NCBI GenBank assembly: GCA_037127255.1
Contig: JBANSL010000014.1
Location: 498,501-562,500 of the forward strand
Origin: Persicaria tinctoria
Taxonomy: Eukaryota; Streptophyta; Magnoliopsida; Caryophyllales; Polygonaceae
Direction of reading: 5' to 3'
Length of the DNA stretch: 64,000 nt
The position numbers and the translations under genes are program-made. Below are positions 55,880 through 64,000 of this stretch, piece after piece. The notes beneath the pieces are model-generated. The model had not been told where the DNA came from. It did no database searches and saw only the letters and a list, made by a program, of their open reading frames with translations. Position 1 is the stretch's first letter, and each line of letters begins with the position of its first letter.

Positions 55880-57350
55880 CCCTCGACTATTTTTAAATAT
55901 AAAAAAATGAATATCAAACTATTAAAAAATATATATCGGTAATTAAATATGTCATACAATAATAATACGCATAAATAAATTAAATTTTGAATGTTTTAAG
56001 AGTTGCTTTGGATTTCATTGTATTACACATATGTGACATATATATCACTTATATACCTACATGTTTTTCAATTGTCGGGCTACACAATTGAAAATATGCT
56101 TATAATAACATAAATTTAAAATAAAATAATTATAAATTATTTAAATTTATAATTTAATTATAATTATAATCCATGGAATTCAAACACACCCAACAAGCGA
56201 TTTAAGGAACAAAAAAATGAGTCAAAGATGGATTTTTTTAAAAAGATTGAAAGGAATTGAAAGAATTCTGGACCCTTTATAATACTGGGCTTTTTGCCTT
56301 TTATTGGACTCAACATAAAATTAAAAGAAGATATTGGGTCTCTTTATTTTATTTTACACTACATATATTTTCCATCCATCTCAAATATGTTGTTTTAGTT
56401 TTGGCACATTTTTCAAGAAAAATAAAAACTATATAAAAATCAATGACTTTATTAATTTACAAAAATAATTTTATACTTAATACAATTATCTACAGTATTA
56501 CTGAAAAAAGTTATTTGAAAATTTAATATTTTATAGAGTTTTTATCTTCTTAAAAAATGCGTCAAAAAGTCAAACAAGTTTCGTGATACGAAGGGAATCT
56601 ATACTTTAAAAAATGGGTCATGTTATTTAGAACATGGTAAAAATCATTTTTAGAACACAATATAAGTATACTTCAACTTTAAGTAAATTACAAAACATGT
56701 CCTTCTCTGCCCCTCGCCTCTAATCTAACTCAACCCTAATCTTCACAGTTCTTTTGCATAGAGAGCCGAGGAGCAATTGGCTCATCAGTTCATAGTCAAA
56801 CGAGCGAGTGGAGGAGCCATTGGAACCACCACACATTTTTTTTTCACCATCTCGACCCGTTCAGAAAACCATTTCTTCACCTCGCCATGAATCTATCCAT
56901 AAACGGCTGCCACCAAAGAGCTCAACTATTGTTACTTACTTGTTCAACTCCAATCCCCAAGTTTTACTTTTAAGAAGATTTTGTTGAAATCAATTAATTC
57001 AATAAAACATCTTCATACAAATTGAAATTATTTCCATTCACATCTAAATTTTGAAGTTAATTTGAAATTCAATGGAGGAGAAGATGGTGTTAAAGTACAA
57101 TTTGAAACTCAATTGGAAAATTAAAATCCTCAAATATGAGTTTTAAGAAGGCTTTCGGGAGACGTGATCATACCCCATAACTCGAATGCTCCGATTGAAG
57201 CACACTGGAGAAGAAGATGACGCGAAGGGGGAGGAGATGGTGCGCAAGGGCTTGCTTGTCTTCTTTTTTCTATTCTAAGAAGAACCAAGCTAAAAAGGGT
57301 GATGTTTTAATCCGCTTATTGCAGAACCAAGCTAAAAATAATTTTTTATT
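55880..57350. other. AT-rich intergenic DNA, one degenerate Stowaway-like MITE
   Basis: A weak inverted pair, CATCCATCTCAAATATGTTG (about 56371) and the complement of CAAGTTTCGTGATACGAAGGG (about 56577-56598), suggests an old Stowaway-like MITE of about 240 bp. No gene is recognised in the remainder. Confidence 0.35.
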
Positions 57351-57359
57351 AAAAATAAA

Positions 57360-57510
57360 AAATTGGTCGTTGCAACCAAGTCACAGTGTGGTCGTTGTGA
57401 CCAAGTTTGAACCAAACATACATATGATTGGTCGTTGTGACCAAATACTACATGTCCATTGCGACCAGTTGCCTTATATATGGTTGGTGCAACCAATTAT
57501 GTGCTATACG
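57360..57510. repeat. cluster of short palindromes TTGGTCGTTGYRACCAA
   Basis: Five near-palindromic units (TTGGTCGTTGCAACCAA, TGGTCGTTGTGACCAAG, TTGGTCGTTGTGACCAA, ATTGCGACCAGTTG, TTGGTGCAACCAA) lie in 150 bases, spaced about 25-45 apart. Each could fold as a small hairpin. Not part of any recognised gene. Confidence 0.65.
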
Positions 57511-58960
57511 TAAAAAATATTGGGCTCCCATGGTTAATGGGCTCGAGGTCAACCTGTTGGGTCTCGCCTCATGTCCGGGCCTGAAAAAGCTAAACCCCCA
57601 AACACTAGACCATATTAACATTTGTGAACTTTATGCTTTGTCCTTTTTTTAATAGAAAAATGGAGTGAGCTACAACCAATGTTCTAAAGGTGCTAGAGGT
57701 CAGTCAGCCTAGATTTAAAAAAATTTAGGTGCCTTTCCGTCTAGCACCTAACAAGCATTGAAGGAATAGTGGACTGAGCTTTGTGGCAACCCACCCCAAT
57801 TTTAATATAGAATATATGCAATATAGTTGAAATATATATAGAGAACAAGATAGGAATTGTCCTATTGGTATAGACTTTGCACTACAACTCTCAGGATCCA
57901 AGTTTGAATCTCTCTCTTAACAGCCATTGTCAATGCCTTTTTTATTCCTTTTATCAATTTGTTCATCAAATTCTATCTATTTTATAACTAGATATCTTTA
58001 TTTTAGTTCAAAAATTTTCCCAATAATTTTTTTTCCTATATACACAATAAATTATACTGTATATGAGATGGTAAATCTGATTATATATCGATTTCATCAC
58101 TATATTTCTCTACTTTCATTCAAAATTAATTTTAATCCAGCACACCCCAACTTTTATTCCCGGTTCCGTCTCTGACGCATAAGCGTGATTTTTAAAACAC
58201 TGGCTACAACATATATCAGGTCACCGCTAGTTTCGTCTCTGATTGGGGTTGAGACATACACATTCTTTTTCCGACTAAATTGAGTGAGTGGTTTCAATTA
58301 AACCGAAAAGTCATAAAAATATAAACAAAAATGGACATACACAACCAAGAGCAAATAACGTATACTAGACATGAATAATCAAAAGATAAGAAAAACATTT
58401 AAAAAAACGAAAGAGGACAAAAAAAACACCCCAAACATTCGTACGTCCTCAGTCCTCACACACACGGTGGACATCCCAACTCTAGAGGATGGTGGCTATA
58501 AATTTTAACTATCACCGACATCCGGTATCAACAAGGCTCTAGGGTGTCGACAACTCACCTCCATCGGCAAGAGTTGTCGGCAAGACTCCTGATCTTTTTT
58601 TTTTACACCAACATCTAGTGTCGAGGGTGTTTATTTTCGTGATTGACAACCCGTGTCGATCAACTCTCTCCTACAAAATGCACACCTCTAACTTTGAAAG
58701 CTCGCGTCGATTGAATCTTTACCAACATCAAAAGTCGAGAAATGAACCGCGATAAATTACTGTCTCGATAGCAAACCCCTTTTATTATATATGGACTCAA
58801 CAACGAATCCAAAGGGGTCCCCCTCTTGTGCACATGGGGCTGAACTCGGACCTGAACGAGTTGCACTCGGACTCTGAGCTTGATGCTTTGGTTCGAAAGA
58901 ACGCACTTGGGTGGTGGTTCAAAAGAGACTGACACCACCCAAAATATCGCTTTGTATAAA
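57511..58960. other. intergenic DNA with repeat fragments
   Basis: 57528-57590 repeats, in diverged form, the GGGCTC...TTGGGTCTCGCCTCA..CCGGGCCTG segment found at the tips of the inverted repeat at 54.6/55.0 kb. 57855-57930 has a tRNA-like head (CCTATTGGTATAGAC, GTTTGAATC), possibly a SINE. No gene recognised. Confidence 0.35.
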
Positions 58961-58967
58961 AAAAAAA

Positions 58968-59804
58968 CGGAAATTTCGCGAGATAGGCCTGAGGTATTGC
59001 AATTTTCACGAGGTATACAACTTTTTTGCATATTTTGCGTTGTACCCTTGAGGTTTTGAATTTTTTCGCCTCGTGCCCTTTCCGGTTAATTTTAACAGAT
59101 TCCGTTAGTTTTTTTTTAAAAATAATAATAATAATAATAATTAAACGAAGAGAAGAGAGAGACCAACCCCAAATCTCATTTGTTCTACGAAGAACAAAAG
59201 CGAGAACCAACAGAAAAGCCTCAAATCCCATCTCAAAATTCAATCACAACAACCAAATTGAGCAGGGGTATCGTCGATTCTTGGCTAGAGTTCTCAATTT
59301 CGTCAATCTTCATGCCAAAATCGAGCCACAAAGTCTCAATTTTCCAGATCTAGGGTTTCTAGATCTAGAGGTGAAAAGGTGGTGCGGTGGGTGAAGGTCG
59401 CCGCCAGGACTGGAGCCGCCGCCGCCGTCCAGAACTTCGACCTTCAGCTTCCTTACTCTCGAGTCGCCGATGCCGCTGTATGAGTCCAGATCTCCTGTGG
59501 TGGTGGCGTTGGGCGCCAGAGCCGCCGCCGCAGCAACCGCGGTGGCTCAGATCTTCGACCTTTGGCTTCCTTTCTCTCGAGTCTCTTCGATTCTTTCTTT
59601 CTCTTTCTCTTTCTGTCGTTCTTTGTTTCTTTTTATTTTTTTTAATTGAAAACTAACGGAATCCCACCAAATCTGTTAAAATTAACCGGGAAGGGCACGA
59701 GGCGAAAAAATTCAAAACCTCAGGGGTACCACGCGAAATATGTAAAAGAGTTGTATACTTCGCGAAAATTGCAATACTTCAAGGGTACCTCGCGAAATTT
59801 CCGG
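58968..59804. mobile_element. Mutator-like element with ~150-bp inverted termini
   Basis: 58968-59118 and 59649-59804 are inverted copies. Left begins CGGAAATTTCGCGAG and contains TTTTTTCGCCTCGTGCCCTT; the right reads the complement. Flanks are A-runs (10 and 12 bases), which hide the expected 9-bp duplication. The central 500 bases are GC-richer, with an 80-codon and a 120-codon ORF but no transposase. Long termini with foreign-looking interior fit a non-autonomous, Pack-MULE-like element. Confidence 0.65.
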
Positions 59805-59882
59805 AAAAAAAAAAAACAAAACTTGCTTAGCTCATTTGGTCCTCGGTTCGAATTCTATCAGCCCCTTGTTTTTTTTTTTTTA

Positions 59883-60706
59883 ACATGTACAGTTTCCACA
59901 GTCACAGACAAAGAGCAGAAGACCGCGAAGCGAAACGTCAAACGCGACTCGCACCCAGGCCGCAGGCGAGTACTCCCCGCCGTGACGCCATCGCACCGCT
60001 CTGTTGGCTCCGCCGCGAGTACTCCCCTTCTGTCGGCTCCTACGCTGCTGTACTGTCGGCTCCGGGCTGCCACTGCAGAGGTCAAACCAATTGCTGAAAT
60101 TGTTCTTCCCCAAATCCCAAAAGGTTCGTGTTTTATACTTTAAACTTTGTGAATTTGTGCTATAACTTTTGATTTTTCAGATTCGATTTATAAGTAGCAT
60201 ATGAGAATTCATTTAGGGTTTTGATTTTGCAAACCAATAGTTGAAATTAGGGTTTGATTTTGGGAATCAATTTTGTGAAATTTTAATTAGGGTTTTGTGT
60301 TTTTGGAATCAATTTTGTCATTTAATTATTGACATGTGGGATTTTGAAAATGAAGTTTACAAACGTGTGAATTGAATTTTTACTGAATTGAATTTGTGAT
60401 TTGGGAAAGTTTTTTGTGGAATATCTAATGAGATCTGTTTCATGTTAATATCTAATGCCTCTCATATGTGGAATGTGATTCTGGAAGTTGGTGTGAACCA
60501 AGCACTTTAATTATTTCGTCCATGTTATTCGTAAGGATTGTTCAGCTTTTTTGCCTGAAAATGTACTTGTTGCTTTCTATTGCACTTGAGTGTAGTGTAG
60601 GTGTTTGAAGCATTTTGATCAAAGGAAGAAACAGTTATAGGGTACTGCATTTTTTGGCCCTTAGCCAGACACTGTGTAATGACTAAGAAAAGTTTGTTAA
60701 ATTACA
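59883..60706 (+). other. 5' UTR exon and intron of the PPR gene
   Basis: A GC-rich leader (about 59885-60121) ends at a donor AAAAG|GTTCGTG. The acceptor AAATTACAG ends at 60706, about 80 bases before the PPR start codon. This is a spliced-leader model from sequence only. Upstream, 59826-59860 holds a tRNA-like scrap (TAGCTCATTTGG, GGTTCGAATTC) next to a T-run. Confidence 0.5.
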
Positions 60707-60787
60707 GGTTAATGGGTGATATAATGGACTGGATTTGAGTATTTGGAGGAAAATGCAAACCAACTCCTCCTCCCTAAACCTCCATCA

Positions 60788-62386
60788 ATGGCGTCAAGGA
60801 TTTTCCTTCGTCGTAGTCTCACTCTCCCCATCCCCTCCCCCACCGCCACCTTCTCACTGCTCTCTTCCTCTCTCTCCAATTTCACCACCACCACCTCCTC
60901 CGGCGACCTCTCGGAGCAAACACCAGCGAAGCCTCAGCTCCCAAAGCTCCAACCCTCCCCCGAAGCCGACCTGATCTCGAAGCTCCTCCTGGACCACCAC
61001 AACCCCTTCCACGCCATGGAGTCCTCCCTCCAGCTCCACGGCATCTCCCTCTCCTCCCACCTCCTCCACCAGACGCTTCTCCGCCTCCAGCACTTCTCCA
61101 AGATCGCACTCTCCTTCTTCTCCTGGTCCCTCTCCCTCCCCAATTTCACCCCCGATACGCCGTCCTTCGACCTCATCATCGACATCCTCGGCCGCGCGCG
61201 CCAATTCGACGTCGCCTGGCAGCTCCTCGTCAAGCTCCAAACCCTAAACCTAACCCCCAATTCCTCCACTTTCCTGGTTCTCGTCCGGAGGCTGATCGCC
61301 GCCGGTTTCACTCGCCAAGCGATCCGTGCGTTCGACGACATGCCTTGCTTCGTTGAATCGGAGATCAACAAGGATGATTTTCTCTATCTGCTTGATACGC
61401 TGTGCAAGTATGGACACGTGAAGGTGGCTATGGAGGTCTTCAACAGAAGGAAGTCCAACTTCGAGCCGTGCTCAAAGGCCTACACTGTCCTGATTTACGG
61501 TTGGTGTAAGATGAACCGGGTGGATATGGCGGAGCGGCTGCTGAGAGAGATGGTAGACAAGGGGATCGAACCGAATGTGGTGACCTACAATGTAATACTG
61601 AATGGGATTTGCAGGCGGGCGAGCCTGCATCCGGATGAGCGTTTCGAGAGAGTTGTTAGGGATGCAGACAAGGTGTTCGCTGAAATGTCTGACAGAGGGT
61701 TAGAGCCTGATGTGACCAGTTACTCCATCGTACTTCATGTCTACAGCCGCGCTCACAAGCCTGAGTTGACACTCGATAAGTTCCAGGCGATGAAGGAACG
61801 AGGGATTAGCCCAAGCATTGCCACTTACACGTCTGTTGTCAAGTGCCTTAGCTCGTGTGGGCGGATTGACGAGGCTGAGAAGCTATTAGATGAGATGATC
61901 AGCAATGGTGTATCACCATCAGCTGCGACATACAACTGCTTCTTCAAGGAGTACGGGGGCAGAAACGACTGGGAAAGCGCTCTGAATTTGTACAGGAAGA
62001 TGAGGAAAGATGGGGCCTGTACACCGAGCCTTCATACTTATCATATCTTGCTTGGAATGTTTTTGAAGCTGGATAAGATGGAGATTGTGAAGGAAGTGTG
62101 GGAAGACATGAAAGCAAGCAGCTGTGGACCCGATTTGGATTCCTACACCTTGTTGGTTCATGGTTTGATTGAAAAGCACAAATGGAGGGAGGCCTGTGAG
62201 TTCTTTGTGGAAATGATCGAAAAGGGAATCCTACCGCAAAAGATTACGTTTGAGACACTGTATAAAGGTTTGATACAAGCTGATAAGCTGAGAACTTGGA
62301 GGAGACTGCAGAAGAGGCTTGAGCAGGAGTCGATCTCATTTGGTTCAGAGTTTGAGCATCTTCACCTCCATCCTTACAAGAGATGA
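60788..62386 (+). CDS. P-class pentatricopeptide repeat protein, probably mitochondrial
   Basis: A single coding exon of 532 codons. The ATG at 60788 is chosen; the frame is open 15 codons further upstream but starts there with TTG. The N-terminus MASRIFLRRSLTLPIPSP is Arg/Ser-rich without acidic residues, a mitochondrial-type targeting peptide. From about residue 110 onward come roughly nine 35-residue P-type PPR motifs, e.g. KAYTVLIYGWCKMNRVDMAE, VTYNVILNGICRRAS, TSYSIVLHVYSRAHK and ATYTSVVKCLSSCGRIDEAE. There is no E, DYW or SMR tail, so it should be an RNA-binding factor for organellar transcript stability, splicing or translation rather than editing. Closest remembered relatives are Arabidopsis At1g80550-like proteins, not confirmed here. 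Intron-poor coding and GC-rich N-terminal codons are typical. Confidence 0.93.
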   Translation: MASRIFLRRSLTLPIPSPTATFSLLSSSLSNFTTTTSSGDLSEQTPAKPQLPKLQPSPEADLISKLLLDHHNPFHAMESSLQLHGISLSSHLLHQTLLRLQHFSKIALSFFSWSLSLPNFTPDTPSFDLIIDILGRARQFDVAWQLLVKLQTLNLTPNSSTFLVLVRRLIAAGFTRQAIRAFDDMPCFVESEINKDDFLYLLDTLCKYGHVKVAMEVFNRRKSNFEPCSKAYTVLIYGWCKMNRVDMAERLLREMVDKGIEPNVVTYNVILNGICRRASLHPDERFERVVRDADKVFAEMSDRGLEPDVTSYSIVLHVYSRAHKPELTLDKFQAMKERGISPSIATYTSVVKCLSSCGRIDEAEKLLDEMISNGVSPSAATYNCFFKEYGGRNDWESALNLYRKMRKDGACTPSLHTYHILLGMFLKLDKMEIVKEVWEDMKASSCGPDLDSYTLLVHGLIEKHKWREACEFFVEMIEKGILPQKITFETLYKGLIQADKLRTWRRLQKRLEQESISFGSEFEHLHLHPYKR

Positions 62387-62851
62387 TTTCTTCTGGTCTG
62401 AGTGCTTGCTCACTCCGCGCAGGATGGCCTCGCGAAGAGATGACTCGCGTTGACAAATGAGCTTTATCCAGATTGAACAAGAGCGCCCTGGAGTGGCCAT
62501 TGCATCCTCTAACACAAGCAAACGAGTTGTTCTTCAGAAGAGTTGATTGCTGCGCTATTACAATCCTTCATTAAGATAGAAGAGATGAAGCAATTTTCAT
62601 AGCTTGTAATAATACATTTCTACAGGCTACAGTGTTCCTCATTGCAAACTGGTTTTGTTGCCTATGTAAACAATAATGCCTTGTTATCTATCTTTGGGTG
62701 AAAGCCCTTCTCATATTGTGTCTAATCATCAGAACCAATTTTAACTAAGCGAAAAGCTTCCAAATTGTCAAATGGATGGAATGGTCCTGAACACTCAGCC
62801 ATGTATACCAAAAACTTGAAACCTGCAAATGAATTCAAGCCAGAAAAATGG
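62387..62851. other. convergent 3' ends of the PPR and small TM-protein genes
   Basis: 3' UTR of the PPR gene (probably to about 62680) and 3' UTR of the minus-strand gene. Nothing else seen. Confidence 0.4.
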
Positions 62852-63220
62852 CTATCTGGGCAGTTTACTATCAGCTGAAGGTGGTGGTGATGGCTTCTGT
62901 GCAGACGACACAGCAGAGCTACTAGCCTCTTCAGCCTCAACTAATTCACGCAAACGCTTTTGGAGGCTGCGAACTCTATCCTCCGTCTTCCTGAGCCTTC
63001 GCCATCTGTAGGTAAACCAAAGGCCAAAGCCACCATATACCACAGCATAAGATGCCCAGACATATGGGTATTTTTCAGCGTGATCTTTGATCTTGTTAAA
63101 TCGCTCTTCTACTGTCCCTGCCCAGCCAACGGTTGGATTGCTGGTGGCTTGTTCACCCCCTTCATTTTGCTCAGTCGCCATAACTATTTCTTGTTGTCCT
63201 ACCACCAGTTCAAGTGCCAT
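62852..63220 (-). CDS. small plant protein with one TM helix and C-terminal coiled coil
   Basis: 122 codons from the ATG at 63220 (MALELVVGQQEIVMATEQ); an alternative start at 63181 (MATEQNEGGEQ) gives 109. The middle has one hydrophobic span around YPYVWASYAVVYGGFGLWFT. It is followed by a basic, probably helical stretch (RRLRKTEDRVRSLQKRLREL) of coiled-coil type and a Ser/Pro-rich tail ending SKLPR. The arrangement suggests a small tail-facing membrane protein; the family is not recognised and function is unknown. The upstream DNA is AT-rich. A possible 5' non-coding exon lies at 63958-64000, which would make 63181 the better start. Confidence 0.65.
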   Translation of the reverse strand: MALELVVGQQEIVMATEQNEGGEQATSNPTVGWAGTVEERFNKIKDHAEKYPYVWASYAVVYGGFGLWFTYRWRRLRKTEDRVRSLQKRLRELVEAEEASSSAVSSAQKPSPPPSADSKLPR

Positions 63221-63957
63221 TGTTTTAGACAATAACAATGCAATGGGTTTTTCTTTAAATAGGGTAAAGAAAATTGTATGATGATTGATTTTCCACTTCC
63301 GAATTGGATTGAAGGCTATATATGATTGTTATGTAAACCATGAATGCCATCAATCATTTCCCATTCAAATTAAACTGTAGATTGCAATTGCAAACATAAG
63401 AGCAAATTTAGTGAAAGCAAAGAGATACAGCCATAAGAAGTAAGAAAATTTGAGAGCCTCATCGGCATTGGAAAAACTCATCAGATTCAAAATTGAGAAT
63501 GCAGAGAGAAAATGTACACCGCTTGAAACTTCAAAATTCTGGACATGGAAACAAAGTTCCGCATTGTTTGGCAACTGGTTTTCTTAGGGATATGAACTTT
63601 CACGAGAACGGACGGTTTCAATAGAGGAAGTAAAACGAATTGAGTCGTATCCTAATCCAACCACTAGAAACACACAATTCAACTGTTGGAGCCTAGGCTC
63701 ATCTAAATCCCTAAAATCACAAGAAAAACGATACAATCAACAAACACTGGATTTAAAAGACGATGAAAAACCTGGGCATGTAAATCGAATACATATGCTG
63801 AGAAATGGAAGCAACAAAGAGTTGTTTCAAATGAAGTCAGATCAAATCAATGACTCATCCTATGAATTGGGGGTTTTAGATTAGGGCTTTTGCAGGAATC
63901 CTAGAAGGAAGAAAACCTGTGGAGGAAAAGAGAGATGACGATGACGGAAGAACTCAC
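63221..63957. other. AT-rich DNA, possible 5' intron
   Basis: No ORF with family features. It may be the 5' UTR intron joining the edge exon (63958-64000) to the small TM-protein gene, or plain intergenic DNA. Confidence 0.35.
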
Positions 63958-64000
63958 CGGAATTGGCGCTTTCCCGGTGACGCAAGTGATCGGCGGCGGA
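63958..64000 (-). other. partial exon at the window edge
   Basis: On the minus strand a GC-rich segment ends at a strong donor, CCG|GTGAGTTC, at 63957. It continues past the window. It could be a leader or first coding exon; with 43 bases visible the gene cannot be named. Confidence 0.4.

Noticed and set aside
59826..59860. tRNA gene
   Set aside because: A-box and B-box-like words are only about 15 bases apart and no cloverleaf can be formed; at best a SINE scrap.
60854..61371. Antisense ORFs over the PPR 5' half
   Set aside because: Shadow frames of a GC-rich coding exon.
21346..62386. OGDH, MTO1 and PPR as an organelle-function gene cluster
   Set aside because: They are tens of kilobases apart, in mixed orientation, with unrelated pathways; chance neighbourhood is enough.

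Overview
The window is nuclear DNA from a flowering plant, most likely a eudicot. Genes carry many short introns with GT..AG borders and the intergenic DNA is AT-rich. Plant-only families are present (NF-YB7, germin-like protein, RGLG ubiquitin ligase, P-class PPR), and the rest is packed with plant-type transposons (Helitron, hAT, CACTA, PIF/Harbinger, Mutator-like, Ty1/copia, L1-type LINE). I cannot name the species.

Layout. 1-290 is the 3' end of a PMT-family methyltransferase. 1119-1979 is NF-YB7. 3575-5817 is an RGLG-type RING E3 ligase (11 coding exons). 5.8-18.7 kb is gene-poor and holds a 1-kb PIF/Harbinger-like element, a 344-bp tandem repeat, a Stowaway-like MITE, two head-to-tail Helitrons and a 5'-truncated LINE with an 18-bp target duplication. 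18864-19684 is a germin-like protein. 20.1-21.0 kb holds relics of a hAT transposase and of the neighbouring OGDH gene, with a 32-bp perfect palindrome between them. 21346-26597 (minus) is the complete mitochondrial 2-oxoglutarate dehydrogenase E1. 27443-29758 is a hAT element split by a Helitron.

From 29.9 to 51.9 kb a tandem segmental duplication dominates. Each copy carries a SAM-dependent methyltransferase (minus) facing the start of MTO1/GidA (plus). In copy 1 (29.9-32.4 kb) only MTO1 exon 1 remains. Copy 2 (44.7-51.9 kb) has the full 12-exon gene. Between the copies lie a short hAT element, copia LTR remnants, a copia element with a perfect 5-bp target duplication and another transposon in one LTR, and a 4.86-kb CACTA element carrying minus-strand exons of an unidentified gene.

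52647-52985 encodes a small membrane protein. 54.5-55.9 kb is a broken sucrose-transporter locus, part of which forms a long inverted repeat. 57.4-59.8 kb has a palindromic mini-repeat and a Mutator-like element. 60788-62386 is an intron-free-in-CDS PPR protein. 62852-63220 (minus) is a small one-TM protein, and a partial minus-strand exon lies at the right edge.

OGDH and the PPR protein look mitochondrial and MTO1 is an organellar tRNA-modifying enzyme, but nothing suggests they form a unit. The most interesting structures are the sucrose-transporter inverted repeat, the CACTA cargo, the duplicated methyltransferase/MTO1 pair and the decayed OGDH copy beside its parent. Exon coordinates were read by eye from splice sites and reading phase; transcript data were not available.
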